Shown here piece after piece: positions 16,869-27,837 of a stretch of 64,000 nucleotides of DNA. Made by a program: the position numbers and the translations under genes. Where the stretch lies: the NCBI RefSeq assembly GCF_900114705.1, contig NZ_FOTW01000021.1, forward strand, positions 62,001 to 126,000, written 5' to 3'. A model generated the notes under the pieces. The model did not search any database, was not told the DNA's origin, and saw only the letters and a program-made list of their open reading frames with translations. Source of the stretch: Rugamonas rubra (GTDB lineage Bacteria; Pseudomonadota; Gammaproteobacteria; Burkholderiales; Burkholderiaceae_D). Position 1 is the stretch's first letter. Every line of letters begins with the position of its first letter.

Positions 16869-17621
16869 TCAACGCGGCCGCAGCAGCTCGCGGATGAAGT
16901 TCGACGGGATCGCGTAGGTGATGCCGCTGGGGGTGGCGATGGCCGCCTCCTTCAAGCCCTTGACGTAGACCATGTTGATGACACCGTAGACCTGGCCGCT
17001 GTCCGGATCGTACAGCGGGCTGCCGCTGTTGCCCGGGTAGGCGGTGCCGTCGAGCTGGAACACGGCATAGGGCGAGCGCTGCAACTGGCCCACCAGCTTG
17101 ACGTCGAGCTTGCGCGAACTGCTCGACGGCATCGCCACCGGGGTGATCGACGAGACCATGCCGCGGTGGGTGACGTGGTGCAGGCCCAGCAGCATGCCCA
17201 GCGGGAAGCCGGTGAAGGCCAGCGCGCGCCCCTCGGCGACGGCCGCCGAGTCGCCCAACTGCATCGCCGGCAGCGGCGCGCCGGCGATGCGCAACTGCGC
17301 CAGGTCGTGCTCGCGGTCGATGGCGACCACGCTGGCGGCGCGGAACTGCGCGCTCTCGCCCATCGGGATCAGCACGCCGAGCGTCTCGTTCCGCTCGGCG
17401 TTCTGCAGGTCCTGGATCACGTGGGCGGCGGTGATGACGCTGAGGCCGTCGCCGACGACGAAGCCGGTGCCGACGAAGTTGATCGCCGGGCTGCGCAGCT
17501 TCTGGAAGCTGCCGATGCCCACCACCGAGCGCTTGGCCGCCTCGATGGCGCGCGGCAGGTCGGCGGCGCCGGCGTGGCGGGCCGGCCAGAACAGCAGAAG
17601 GGCGATCAGACAATAGCGCAT
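16869..17621 (-). CDS. Trypsin-like serine protease, exported
   Basis: This 250-residue S1-type protease has a signal peptide (residues 1-20, ending AGAA). The catalytic triad is complete: His67 in VITAAHVI, Asp106 in REHDLAQL and Ser199 in PGNSGSPL. There is no PDZ domain, unlike DegP/DegS. I use the ATG at 17621 (MRYCLIALLL) because it places the signal peptide at the N terminus; an alternative start lies 16 codons upstream. It should act in the periplasm. It sits between the flavoenzyme and the PrsT gene in the exosortase locus, so processing or quality control of surface proteins is a reasonable guess. Confidence 0.88.
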   Translation of the reverse strand: MRYCLIALLLFWPARHAGAADLPRAIEAAKRSVVGIGSFQKLRSPAINFVGTGFVVGDGLSVITAAHVIQDLQNAERNETLGVLIPMGESAQFRAASVVAIDREHDLAQLRIAGAPLPAMQLGDSAAVAEGRALAFTGFPLGMLLGLHHVTHRGMVSSITPVAMPSSSSRKLDVKLVGQLQRSPYAVFQLDGTAYPGNSGSPLYDPDSGQVYGVINMVYVKGLKEAAIATPSGITYAIPSNFIRELLRPR

Positions 17622-17709
17622 GGACGTATCCGTGGTGGTGGGGGCGGGGACAAGCAGGCACAGTAGCACACGGCCGGCGAACGCGGCGGGCGCCGCGGCG
17701 GCGCCGCGC

Positions 17710-20565
17710 CTAGAGCCGCGTCAGCACCTCCTTGACCTCGTCGCGGCGGCCGAAGTCCTTGCCGGCCAGCACCTTCTCGAGTTCGCTGCGCGCGCCGCGC
17801 CGGTCGCCCGATTTGAGCAGGCTCATGCCGAGATGGTAGCGGATCTCGCCCGCCTCCGGCGCCCGCTCGCTGGCCAGGCGCAGCAGCGGCAGGGCGCGGG
17901 CGTGCTCGCCGCGCTCGGCCAGTATCCAGCCCAGCGTGTCGAGCACGGCGGGCGTGGCCGGCGCCAGCTTGTAGGCGCGCTCGGCCAGCGCGACGGCGCG
18001 CCCGTCGTTTTGCTGCTGGTACAACCAGGCCAGGTCGTTGAGGGCGATCACGTTGGCCGGGTCGTCGCGCAGGATGCGCTCGAACTGCTCGCGCGCGGCC
18101 GGATAGTCCTTGTCGGCCAGCAGGCTGCTGGCCAGGTGCAGGCGGGTCGGCTGGTCGGCCGGGTGCTGGGCCAGCCAGTCGCGCAGCCGGGCGTTGCCCT
18201 GCGCCGTCCGGCCCATCGCCTTCAGGGCGCCGTGCAGCGGGATCAACAGCGGACCCGACGGCGCCAGGCCGAAGGCGCGCTGGTACAGCGCCAGCGCCGC
18301 CTCCGGCCGCTTCTGGGCCAGCAGCACGTCGCCCTCGAGCTTGTAGCCGAGCGGCGCCTCGGCGTGGCCGCGCTGCACCTCGCGCGCCAGCGCCAGCGCC
18401 GGCGCATAGCCGGCCTGGGCGGTCAGCAGCTGCACCAGCGCCGCCTGCGCCTGCGGCAAGTCGGGCTGCAGCGCCAGCGCCTTGCGCAGGCTGCGCACGG
18501 CGCCGGCGATGTCGCCGGCGCTCAGCTGGGCGGTCGACAGGCGCATCTGCACGGCGGCCGAGGCCGGTTGCAGCAGGGCCAGCTTGGCCATGCTGTCGGC
18601 CGCCGGCTCGAGCTGGCCGGTGGCGGTCTGCGCCTCGGCCAGCAGGGCCAGCGCGTCGGCGTTGCCGGGGTTGCTGGCCTGCAGCTTTTGCGCCTGCACC
18701 AGCGCTTTTTGCTGCTCGCCGCTGCGCAGGTAGAAGTGGGCCAGCAGCATGGCCGGCGCCAGCGCCTCGGGATTGTCCCGGGCGGCGCGCTCGAGCCAGA
18801 CGCGGGCCTCGGCCGGCTTGCCCTGGGCGGTGGCCAGCTTGGCCAGCGCGCCGAGGATGGCGGCGTTCTTCGGCGCGCGCCGCAGCGCCGCCTCGTAGCG
18901 TTGGCGGGCCAGCTCGGGGTGCTTTTCCAGGGTGTCGAGCTGGGCCAGGTTCTCCAGCGCCGGCAAATAGAGTGGGTCGAGGGTCAGCGCGTGCTCGAAG
19001 CTGGCGCGCGCGCCGGCGACGTCGCGGCTGGCCAGCAGCACGCCGCCCTTCAGGTTGTGCACCAGCGGGTTGCCGCCCTGTTGTCGCTCCATCTGCTTGA
19101 CCGCCGCCAGCGCCTTGGGGTAGTCCTTGGCGCGCAAATGGGTCAGCACCAGCAACACGCCGGCGCGGCCGCCCTTCGGCTCCAGGCTGGCGGCGCGCTC
19201 GAGCTCGGCGATGGCGCGGCCGCTCTCGCCCATGCCGATGCGGCTCACGCCGAGGGCGGCGTGCAGCATGGCCGCCTGCGGCGCCAGCGCGCTGGCCTGT
19301 TCGAAGGCGGCGGCGGCCTTGTCGAACTTGCGGCCCTGCATGTAGGCCTCGCCGGCCAGCGTCAGCAGTTCGACGTCGCCCTGGCGCGCCCCGCCGGCCG
19401 GCTCGAGCAGAGGCTCGAGCAGCTGGAGGGCCTGCTCCGGCGCGCCGTTCTTCAGGGCGACGGTGGCCATCAGCTTGCTGGCGTAGACCTGGCCGGGATT
19501 GGCGGCCAGAAACCTGGCCAGCTGTTGCTCGGCCTGTTGATAGGCGCCCAGGCCCAGTTGCACGGCGCCGCACAACAGCACGCTGGGCATGTGTTCGGGC
19601 GCCACCCGCAGCACCTGCTGCAACTGGTCGAGCGAGGCGGCCAGGCGGCCCTCGCGGAAGTCGATCAAGGCCTGGGTGTAGACCACCAGCAACTGGCCGG
19701 GTCCGGCCTTGCGCGCCAGCGCAAGGGCCGCCTTGGCCTGCTCGATCCGGCCGGCCTGCAGATGCAGGTTGGCGATGTCGACCTGGGCCTGGGCCTGCTC
19801 CGGGCGCAGACGGACGATCCGTTGATAGGCCAGCAGGGCGCCGGCGCTGTCGCCCTGCAAGCGCAGCAGATCGCCCTTCAGGCGCAGATGGTCCGGCTCG
19901 TCCGGATTGCCCTGCAGCGCCTGTTCGACCAGCAGCAGTGCCGCCTGCGGCTGGCGCCGCGCCAAGGCCAGGCGGGCCTGGCCGAGCAGGGCGCCGGCGT
20001 GGCCCGGCTGCCCCCGCAGCGCCTGCTCGAACAGCTTGGCGGCCGGCTCGATCTGGTTGCGGCCGAGCGCCGCGTTGCCGCGCAACACCAGATAGACGGG
20101 CTGGGCTTCGGTGTCGGCGAGCAAGGCGTCGAGCTGCTCGAACTGGCCTTGCTGCAACAGCGCGCGGCCCAGCGCCGGCAGCACCTGGGGCTTGGGCGCG
20201 CCCAGCGCCAGCGCGCGGCGCAACTCCTTGTCGGCCGACAACACGTCGCCCGTGTCCAGATACAGCTCGCCGAGCAACAGCCGCGCCGCGCCGTTGCCGG
20301 ACTCCTGCTGCAGCACGTTCTTCATCTCGATGATGGCGGCGCGCGTCTTGCCCTGCTGTTGATACTGGCGCGCCTGCGCCATCTGGGCGGCGCCGTCGTG
20401 GCGGGCGCAGCCGGACAGCGCCAGCGCGGCGGCCAACACGGCCAGTGGCCAACAGCGCAGCGGCCGGCGCGGGCGGCCCGGCGGCCCGGCCCGGCGGGCG
20501 GGCGGCGCGCAGGCGGCGCCCGGTGGCAAGGGTGCGGCACCGGACGCGGCGGACAACTTGACCAT
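17710..20565 (-). CDS. prsT: PEP-CTERM system TPR-repeat lipoprotein PrsT
   Basis: This 951-residue protein is built almost wholly of tetratricopeptide repeats. A long basic N-terminal leader runs to a lipobox (LALSGC, Cys near residue 53), so it is a predicted lipoprotein. Repeats such as ARLLLGELYLDTGD and NPEALAPAMLLAHFYLRSGE run from about residue 70 to the end. The length and layout match PrsT, the giant TPR protein tied to exosortase/PEP-CTERM loci. It probably scaffolds assembly or secretion of the polymer. The start at 20565 is preceded by GGGAG with a short gap. It is divergent from tviB and lies 88 bases after the protease gene. Confidence 0.92.
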   Translation of the reverse strand: MVKLSAASGAAPLPPGAACAPPARRAGPPGRPRRPLRCWPLAVLAAALALSGCARHDGAAQMAQARQYQQQGKTRAAIIEMKNVLQQESGNGAARLLLGELYLDTGDVLSADKELRRALALGAPKPQVLPALGRALLQQGQFEQLDALLADTEAQPVYLVLRGNAALGRNQIEPAAKLFEQALRGQPGHAGALLGQARLALARRQPQAALLLVEQALQGNPDEPDHLRLKGDLLRLQGDSAGALLAYQRIVRLRPEQAQAQVDIANLHLQAGRIEQAKAALALARKAGPGQLLVVYTQALIDFREGRLAASLDQLQQVLRVAPEHMPSVLLCGAVQLGLGAYQQAEQQLARFLAANPGQVYASKLMATVALKNGAPEQALQLLEPLLEPAGGARQGDVELLTLAGEAYMQGRKFDKAAAAFEQASALAPQAAMLHAALGVSRIGMGESGRAIAELERAASLEPKGGRAGVLLVLTHLRAKDYPKALAAVKQMERQQGGNPLVHNLKGGVLLASRDVAGARASFEHALTLDPLYLPALENLAQLDTLEKHPELARQRYEAALRRAPKNAAILGALAKLATAQGKPAEARVWLERAARDNPEALAPAMLLAHFYLRSGEQQKALVQAQKLQASNPGNADALALLAEAQTATGQLEPAADSMAKLALLQPASAAVQMRLSTAQLSAGDIAGAVRSLRKALALQPDLPQAQAALVQLLTAQAGYAPALALAREVQRGHAEAPLGYKLEGDVLLAQKRPEAALALYQRAFGLAPSGPLLIPLHGALKAMGRTAQGNARLRDWLAQHPADQPTRLHLASSLLADKDYPAAREQFERILRDDPANVIALNDLAWLYQQQNDGRAVALAERAYKLAPATPAVLDTLGWILAERGEHARALPLLRLASERAPEAGEIRYHLGMSLLKSGDRRGARSELEKVLAGKDFGRRDEVKEVLTRL

Positions 20566-20779
20566 GGTTTTCTCCCGCTCGGACTGTAAGCACTAGGGTA
20601 GGAAGAAGGCCGGCAGCGCTCGTTGATCCGGCACAAACAAGCTCGAATTGCGGCCCAAGCGGCGCGCCCTTGTGCCGCCTCAAGCGGGGCCGGCGGCGGC
20701 CCCGTAGAATCGCCTCAGGCGCTCGCCCCGCACGGGCGGGCGCCGCGCTGGCCAACCATCTGGAACGCGGGGGGACGAT

Positions 20780-22059
20780 ATGGACGTCGTGGCGGTAGTG
20801 GGTTTGGGATATGTCGGTTTGTCGCTGGCGGTGGCCTTCGGCGCGCGCCAGCGCACCATCGGCGTCGACCTGTCGGCGCGCAAGGTGGCCAGCTACCGGC
20901 GCGGCATCGACCCGGCCGGCGAGGTCGACGCCGCCCGCTTCGCCGCCGCCAAATGGCTCAGCATGGGCTGCGATCCGGCCGAGCTGGCCGCCGCCGACTG
21001 CATCGTGGTGGCCGTGCCGACGCCGGTCGACGCCGCCCACAACCCCGACTTCTCCGCGCTGGCCGGCGCCAGCGAGGCGGTCGGCCGCCACATGAAGCGC
21101 GGCGCCGTCGTCGTCTACGAGTCGACCGTCTATCCCGGCGCCACCGAGGAGGTCTGCATCCCCCTGCTCGAGCGCCACTCCGGCCTGCAGTGGCGGCGCG
21201 ACTTCCACGTCGGCTTCTCGCCCGAGCGCATCAACCCGGGCGACCGCGAGCACACGCTGGCGTCGATCCGCAAGATCGTCGCCGCCGACGACGACGCCAC
21301 GCTCGAGCGCGTCGCCGCCCTGTACGAGGGGGTGGTGGCGGCCGGCGTGCACCGCGCCTCGAGCATCCGCGTGGCCGAGGCGGCCAAGGTGATCGAAAAC
21401 ACCCAGCGCGACCTGAACATCGCGCTGATGAACGAGCTGGCGATCATCTTCGACAAGCTCGGCATCGACACCCAGGAGGTGCTGCAGGCGGCCGGCACCA
21501 AGTGGAACTTCCTGCCCTTCAGCCCGGGCCTGGTGGGCGGCCACTGCATCGGCGTCGACCCCTACTACCTGACCCACAAGGCCGAGATGCTCGGCTACCA
21601 CCCGCAGGTGATCCTGGCCGGGCGCCGCATCAACGACGGCATGGCCAAGTACGTCGCCGAGCAGACCGTCAAGGAGATGGTGCGCGCCGGCCTGCGCCTG
21701 CGCGACTGTTGCGTCAACGTGCTGGGCCTGACCTTCAAGGAGAACTGCGCCGACCTGCGCAACTCCAAGGTCGCCGACCTGGTGCGCGAACTCGAGTCCT
21801 ACGGCCTGCGCGTGCGGGTGCACGATCCGCTGGCCGACCCCGCCGAGGCCGAGCGCGAATACGCCATCGCGCTGTGCCCGTGGGACGAGCTGCCGGCCGC
21901 CGACGCCCTGGTCTGCGCCGTGTCGCACCGCGCCCTGCTGGCGCGGCCGCTGGCCGACTTGCTGGCCAAGGTCAAGCCGCAGGGCTGCTTCATCGACGTC
22001 AAGTCGCGCTTCGACCCGCTGGCCCTGCGCGAGGCCGGGCTGCGCCTGTGGCGGCTGTG

Positions 22060-22060
<1 letters not shown>
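20780..22060 (+). CDS. tviB: Nucleotide-sugar dehydrogenase, VipA/TviB (WbpO-like)
   Basis: This 426-residue NAD-dependent 6-dehydrogenase oxidises UDP-N-acetyl-hexosamine to the uronic acid in the cytoplasm. The NAD site GLGYVG is at residues 8-13, the catalytic Cys256 is in GGHCIGVDPYYLT, and LGLTFKENCADLRNSK is the third-domain signature. It resembles TviB/VipA and WbpO rather than UDP-glucose dehydrogenase. Its stop overlaps the start of the next gene (TGATG), and TviC is its usual partner. Together they give UDP-GalNAcA-type precursors. A GGGGGG purine run precedes the ATG. Confidence 0.93.
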
Positions 22061-23130
<1,070 letters not shown>

Positions 23131-23145
23131 CGCGCCCTTGCCGCC

Positions 23146-24537
23146 CTAGCCGGCGGACCGGGGCGGCTGCTTGCCGCCGCCGGCCTCGACGCGGCGGCCG
23201 CCGCCGCGGAAATCCACCGTGTCGAGCGCGACGGGCCGGCGCCACACCCGCGCCACATAGTCGAGCACCCGCTCGGCCTGGGCCAGGTCGAGGCCGCGGC
23301 CGTCGGCCAGGTGGTCGTGCGCCAGCAGCAGGCTGCCGTCGGCGTGCAGGCGCTTGACGGCGATCGACGGCGCGCCGTAGTGGTAGCGCGGCGCCAGGAT
23401 GGCCTCGCGCACGGCCGCCAGGTCGCGGCTGGCGACCCGCGTCTCGCCGTCGACCCGGGTCTCGTAGACGAACAGCCCGAGCCGCTGCGCCAGCGCCTCG
23501 TCCAGGTAGTTGCGCACGAAGCCGAAGTCGTCCTCGTCGCGGCAGATGCGGCGCGCCTCGGCCATGCCGCGCTGCTCGACGATGTGCTCCCACATCGAAA
23601 AGCCCAGGTGGTAGGGGTTCAGCGCCAGCGCCAACTGGCGCTCGCCGCCGTAGGGGCGCACCACGTCCGAGTGCGACTTGATCGCCTCCAGGTACAGCGC
23701 GGGCGGCAGGAAGTGGGCCTCGCGCAGCAGGCGGGCGTGCCAGTACGAGGCCCAGCCCTCGTTCATGATCTGGCAGGCGTACACCGGATAGAAATAGTAG
23801 GCCTCCTCGCGCACGGCGAGGAAGATGTCGCGCTCCCAGTCGTCGAGCTCGGGCGCGTGGCGGGCGATGAACCACAACAGGTCCGACTCGGGCCACGGCG
23901 GCAGCGCCGGCGCCTCCGCCCGCGCCGGCGGCGGCGCGGCGGCGCCGGGCAGGGCCTGGAAACGGCGCTCGAAGGGGCCGGCGGCGCGCTCGACGGCGCC
24001 TTCCGGCGCCGCCGGATAGTCGGGCCGGTGCAGCGCGGCGTTGACGTCGATGTGCGGCTCGAGCGCCAGCGCGGCGTCGAGCACCGCCTCCACCCGCTGC
24101 TGGCCGTGGCGCGCCAGCGCCGCCTCGATGCGCCGCGCCCGGGCCGCGCTGCGCGCGAGGATGTCGCCGCCGGCCATCTGCATGAAGCGGGTGAACAGGG
24201 CGTTGTTGCGGGCGAAGTCGGCGTGGCCCAGCACGTGGGCGGCGACCAGGGTGTTCTCGGCCAGGCTGTTGGCGTCCATCATGTAGGCGCGGCAGGGATC
24301 GCCCGGGAACATCACCTCGAAGATGCGCGAATGGCCCATGTGCTGCTGCACCAGCTGGTGGATGTAGCGCACGCCGAAGGACCAGTGGCGCATGCGCACC
24401 GGCAGGCCGTAGACGGCCACCTCCAGCATGAAGTTGGCCGGCACCAGCTCGAAGTCGACCGGGTAGAAGTCCAGCCCCAGCGCCCGCGCCAGCGCGGCGA
24501 TGCGCTCGGCGTAGCCGTCCAGCGGCGCCGGCATCAT
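23146..24537 (-). CDS. SpoVR family protein (YcgB-like)
   Basis: This 463-residue cytoplasmic protein of the SpoVR family is of unknown biochemical function and is found with PrkA and YeaH in Gram-negative bacteria. Family signatures include MRHWSFGVRYIHQ, DANSLAENTLVAAHVLGH, EEAYYFYP and NEGWASYWHARLL. The start at 24537 (MMPAPLDGYA) overlaps the YeaH stop by four bases, so the genes are translationally coupled. The conserved His/Glu-rich patches suggest metal binding, but this is not proven. The length is slightly below the E. coli YcgB protein (about 510). Confidence 0.93.
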   Translation of the reverse strand: MMPAPLDGYAERIAALARALGLDFYPVDFELVPANFMLEVAVYGLPVRMRHWSFGVRYIHQLVQQHMGHSRIFEVMFPGDPCRAYMMDANSLAENTLVAAHVLGHADFARNNALFTRFMQMAGGDILARSAARARRIEAALARHGQQRVEAVLDAALALEPHIDVNAALHRPDYPAAPEGAVERAAGPFERRFQALPGAAAPPPARAEAPALPPWPESDLLWFIARHAPELDDWERDIFLAVREEAYYFYPVYACQIMNEGWASYWHARLLREAHFLPPALYLEAIKSHSDVVRPYGGERQLALALNPYHLGFSMWEHIVEQRGMAEARRICRDEDDFGFVRNYLDEALAQRLGLFVYETRVDGETRVASRDLAAVREAILAPRYHYGAPSIAVKRLHADGSLLLAHDHLADGRGLDLAQAERVLDYVARVWRRPVALDTVDFRGGGRRVEAGGGKQPPRSAG

Positions 24538-25697
24538 GGCCCGTCCTCCGCCCGCGCCGCGTGGCCGAGGAAGCTGCGCAGCGCCGGCCAGACGTCCGCG
24601 CCGCTGGCCAGCACGCTGCTGCCGACCGGCAGGCCGCGGCGGACCAGCTCGGCGCACAGGCGGTGCATCTCGGTGTCCACGCCGCGCCCGGCGCCCGGCA
24701 CCGTCTCGGCGTAGGCCAGGTAGTTGAGCCGGCGCGCCAGCTCGCCCAGGCCCTGGCCGGCCGCCGCCCGGTCCTCGGTGAAGTTCTCGCCGTCGGAGGC
24801 GTAGAACAGGTAGCTGTTGTAGCGGCTGGCGGCGTACCGCTCGCGCAGCAGGGCCAGGGCCAGGCGGAAGGCCGACGAGGCGATGGTGCCGCCGCTGCCG
24901 CTGACCTGGAAGAAATCGGCCTCGGCGAACTCCCAGGCCTGGGTGGTGTGCGCCAGGAAGCGCGTCTCGACCTGGCGGTAGGCCCGCCGCAGGCCCTGCA
25001 GGGCGAAGAAGAAGAAGGTCTTGGCCAGGGTGCGCTCGGCCTCGCCCATGCTGGCCGAGGCGTCGAGCACGAAGAAGACGACGGCGCTGGTGCTCGGCCG
25101 CTTGCGCGCCGTCAACTGGCGGAAGCGCAGGTCCTCGTTGACGAAGGGCAGGGGGTCGTCCTGCACGGCGCGGCGCTTGATGGCCTCCTTGACGGTGCGG
25201 CGCCGGTCCAGCCGCGAGCGGGCGCCGCGCTTGTCCCAGCCCTCGCGCACCAGCTCCGGTTCGCTCAGCGGGCCGCCCTGGCGCGGTTCCAGCCGGGGCA
25301 GCTTGAGCTCGTCCCACAGCCAGTCGACGATGTCGTCGACGGAGAATTCGAGCAGCAGGCGCACGGCGCCCTCGGCGGCGCCGCCGCCGGACTCGCCGCC
25401 GGCGCCGTCGGCCGGCTCGCGCGCCGGGCGCAGCAGGTCGCCCGGCTGGCCGTCGCCCTGGCCGGCGCCGGCGGCGTGGCGCGCCTCGGCCAGGCGGAAG
25501 CGGGCGTGCTCGAGCAGGCGCACCGGCACCTGCACGGTGCGCTCGGCGCCGCCCGTCATCAGCTCGGGGCCGGCGATCAGCTCGGGCAGGTGGCCGCGCA
25601 CCGCCTCGCGCACCTTGTCGTTGTGGCGCAGCCAGTCGCGCGCGCCGCGCGAGAACAGCTGGTACCAGTCGCTGGCGGGGGAGGACGGTTCGGCCAT
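24534..25697 (-). CDS. yeaH: DUF444 / YeaH-YhbH family VWA-like protein
   Basis: This 387-residue protein of the DUF444 family has a von Willebrand A-like domain in its C-terminal half. The metal-ion site DASASMG is near residue 216, and SGSGGT and FYASDGENF are the later loops. The middle contains a Gly/Ala-rich low-complexity linker (AAGAGQGDGQPGD). It lies between prkA and the SpoVR gene, 13 bases after prkA and overlapping SpoVR by four. In E. coli the yeaG-yeaH pair responds to nitrogen starvation and stationary phase. The molecular function is unknown. Confidence 0.93.
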   Translation of the reverse strand: MAEPSSPASDWYQLFSRGARDWLRHNDKVREAVRGHLPELIAGPELMTGGAERTVQVPVRLLEHARFRLAEARHAAGAGQGDGQPGDLLRPAREPADGAGGESGGGAAEGAVRLLLEFSVDDIVDWLWDELKLPRLEPRQGGPLSEPELVREGWDKRGARSRLDRRRTVKEAIKRRAVQDDPLPFVNEDLRFRQLTARKRPSTSAVVFFVLDASASMGEAERTLAKTFFFFALQGLRRAYRQVETRFLAHTTQAWEFAEADFFQVSGSGGTIASSAFRLALALLRERYAASRYNSYLFYASDGENFTEDRAAAGQGLGELARRLNYLAYAETVPGAGRGVDTEMHRLCAELVRRGLPVGSSVLASGADVWPALRSFLGHAARAEDGP

Positions 25698-25710
25698 CGC
25701 GCCACCCCGC

Positions 25711-27669
25711 TCATTCCTGCGCCAGCAGGGTGGTCACGTAGTTGAGCGCCTCGCGGGCGCTGTGCGCGTCGTAGCCGTACTCCTCGACCAGGCGCCGCTC
25801 GACCGCCGAGACCTTGCTGCGCACCTCGTCGTCGGGCCGCTTGGCCGAGCTGACCAGGCGCAGCACGTCGCGCCGCTGCTCGAACAGGTATTGCTGGACG
25901 GCGTCGTTGAGCGGGGCGTGGCTGCCCAGGCCGAAGCGCTCGCCGCGCTTGAAGGCGCCCATCGCCTTGCGCACCACCTCCTGGCGGAACGACTGCTTGC
26001 CCGAGTCGGAGATGTGGATCTTCTCCTCGACGGCGCGGAGGAAGCGCTCGTCGGGCCGCCGCTCCTCGCTGGTGATGGGGTCCTTGACCTGGCGGTTGTC
26101 GAGCATCGCCTCGACCTCGTCGAGATACTTGCCGAGCAGCTCCTGGGCCTCCTGCTCGAAGGAGACGAACAGCGCCTTGTGGACGTCCTCCTTGACCCAG
26201 CGGTTGTAGAAGTCCTTGCGCGTGAGCACCAGGAAGTCGACCCAGCGGCGCTTGCGCTTGGGCTCGATGCGGGCGTCGTTCTCGATGCCGTCCTTGAGCG
26301 CCAGCAGCAGGTCCATCGTGCTCAGGCTGTTTTGCGCCGACTGGATGATGGCGTTCGACAGGGCGTTGATGACGAAGCGCGGCGAGACGCCCGACAGGCC
26401 CTCGTCGGGCGCCAGCTCGCGCTCGCGCAGGCGCCTGGCCTCGGCCTGGTTGCCCCCCTCGAGCTCCTCGCCGGCGTGCAGGCGCACCTTCTTGACCAGT
26501 TCGGCGTCCTTGTCGTCGCCCTCGCGCAGCCGGCTGAGGATGGCGAACACGGCCGCCGCGTGCAGCACGTGCGGGTCCAGGTGCACCTGGCGGAAGGCCG
26601 GCGCCGCCGACAGGATCAGCTTGCGGTAGATGCGCGCCTCCTCGCGGTAGTCCAGCGTGTAGGGCACCTGGACGATGACCATGCGGTCGAGCAGGGCCTC
26701 GTTCTCGCTCTCCTGCAGGAACTTGCGGAACTCGGCCAGGTTGGTGTGCGCCAGGATGGTCTCGTCGAGGTAGATCAGCGGGAAGCGCGAGACCTTGACG
26801 TTGTTCTCCTGCGTCAGGGTGAGCAGCAGGTAGAGGAACTCGCGCTTGACCTTGAGGATCTCGATCATCTCCAGCACGCCGCGGCTGGCGGCGTAGACGG
26901 CGCCCGACCACGACCAGGCGCGCGGGTCGCCCTCGTCGCCGTACTGGGCCACCTTGGACAGGTCGACCGAGCCGACCAGGTCGGCCAGGTCGGCGGTGGT
27001 CGGGTCGTGCGGCGCGTAGGTGCCGATGCCGCAGCGGCCGGCCTCGGCCAGGTAGACGCGCTCGACCGGCATGCGCAGGAAGTCGCCGGCGTGCTGCTGC
27101 TCGAGGCCGACGCGGCAGTGCGGACACAGCTCGCCGCGCACCTCGACGCCGTAGCTGTCGCGCAGTTGGCCGCGCAGGGTGTGCGGCACCAGGTGCAGCG
27201 GCGACTCGTGCAGCGGGCAGCCGGCGATGGCGTACAGCGCGCCGGCCTCGGTGTAGCTGTACTCCTCGAGGCCGCGCTTGAGCAGGATCACCAGCGTCGA
27301 CTTGCCGCCCGACGGCGGCCCCAGCAGCAACAGCAGGCGCCGCCCCACCTCGGAGCCGGCGGCCGCCGCCTTGAAGTAGTCGGCGACGCGGGCGATCGCC
27401 TCGTCGACGCCGAACAACTGGTCGGCGAACAGGCGGCCGGGCGCGCCGCCGCCGGGCGCGGCGTCGCCGGTCCAGCGCAGCATGTCCCAGATGTATTGGT
27501 GCGAGTTGCGCGCCAGCAGCAGCGGCGCGCGCGGCAGGACCTGCGCCATGAAATCGGCGAAGCTGCCGGTCCAGTTGCCGACCCGGTGCTGCTGCGTGAA
27601 GGCGGCCAGGCTGTCGAGAAACTGCGCTTGGCGGGGCGCCGGCCCGGCCGGCGCTTCGGCTCGATTCAT
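25711..27669 (-). CDS. prkA: PrkA family serine protein kinase / AAA+ protein (YeaG)
   Basis: This 652-residue protein has an N-terminal AAA+ domain (about residues 60-370) with Walker A GPPSGGKST and a C-terminal PrkA kinase-like domain. LFGVDEAIARVADYFKAAA and KVSRFPLIYLDE are typical of PrkA. A four-residue zinc-like pair, CPHC, occurs near residue 160. The start at 27669 (MNRAEAP) has AGGAGG about nine bases upstream. It heads the prkA-yeaH-SpoVR operon, a conserved stress module in proteobacteria. Whether the protein acts mainly as a kinase or as an ATPase/protease is debated for the family. Confidence 0.95.
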   Translation of the reverse strand: MNRAEAPAGPAPRQAQFLDSLAAFTQQHRVGNWTGSFADFMAQVLPRAPLLLARNSHQYIWDMLRWTGDAAPGGGAPGRLFADQLFGVDEAIARVADYFKAAAAGSEVGRRLLLLLGPPSGGKSTLVILLKRGLEEYSYTEAGALYAIAGCPLHESPLHLVPHTLRGQLRDSYGVEVRGELCPHCRVGLEQQHAGDFLRMPVERVYLAEAGRCGIGTYAPHDPTTADLADLVGSVDLSKVAQYGDEGDPRAWSWSGAVYAASRGVLEMIEILKVKREFLYLLLTLTQENNVKVSRFPLIYLDETILAHTNLAEFRKFLQESENEALLDRMVIVQVPYTLDYREEARIYRKLILSAAPAFRQVHLDPHVLHAAAVFAILSRLREGDDKDAELVKKVRLHAGEELEGGNQAEARRLRERELAPDEGLSGVSPRFVINALSNAIIQSAQNSLSTMDLLLALKDGIENDARIEPKRKRRWVDFLVLTRKDFYNRWVKEDVHKALFVSFEQEAQELLGKYLDEVEAMLDNRQVKDPITSEERRPDERFLRAVEEKIHISDSGKQSFRQEVVRKAMGAFKRGERFGLGSHAPLNDAVQQYLFEQRRDVLRLVSSAKRPDDEVRSKVSAVERRLVEEYGYDAHSAREALNYVTTLLAQE

Positions 27670-27837
27670 CGTCACGTTTCCTCCTGAACAAAGCCGCTGC
27701 GGGCGAGGGCGAAGTTCAGTATCGGTCTTGCCCGCCACGGTGGGCATGACCTCGATCAATCGGGCGGACGGATACAAGGCCGCGGAGCGGCACTCTAAGG
27801 ACGGCGGCGCGCGGCGCGCGCCGGCCCCCGGCCCGCC

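Noticed and set aside
17606..21928. A 1440-codon minus-strand open frame across prsT and tviB
   Set aside because: It covers two well-identified genes in other frames, and its sequence is Arg/Pro/Ala-rich without any recognisable motif.
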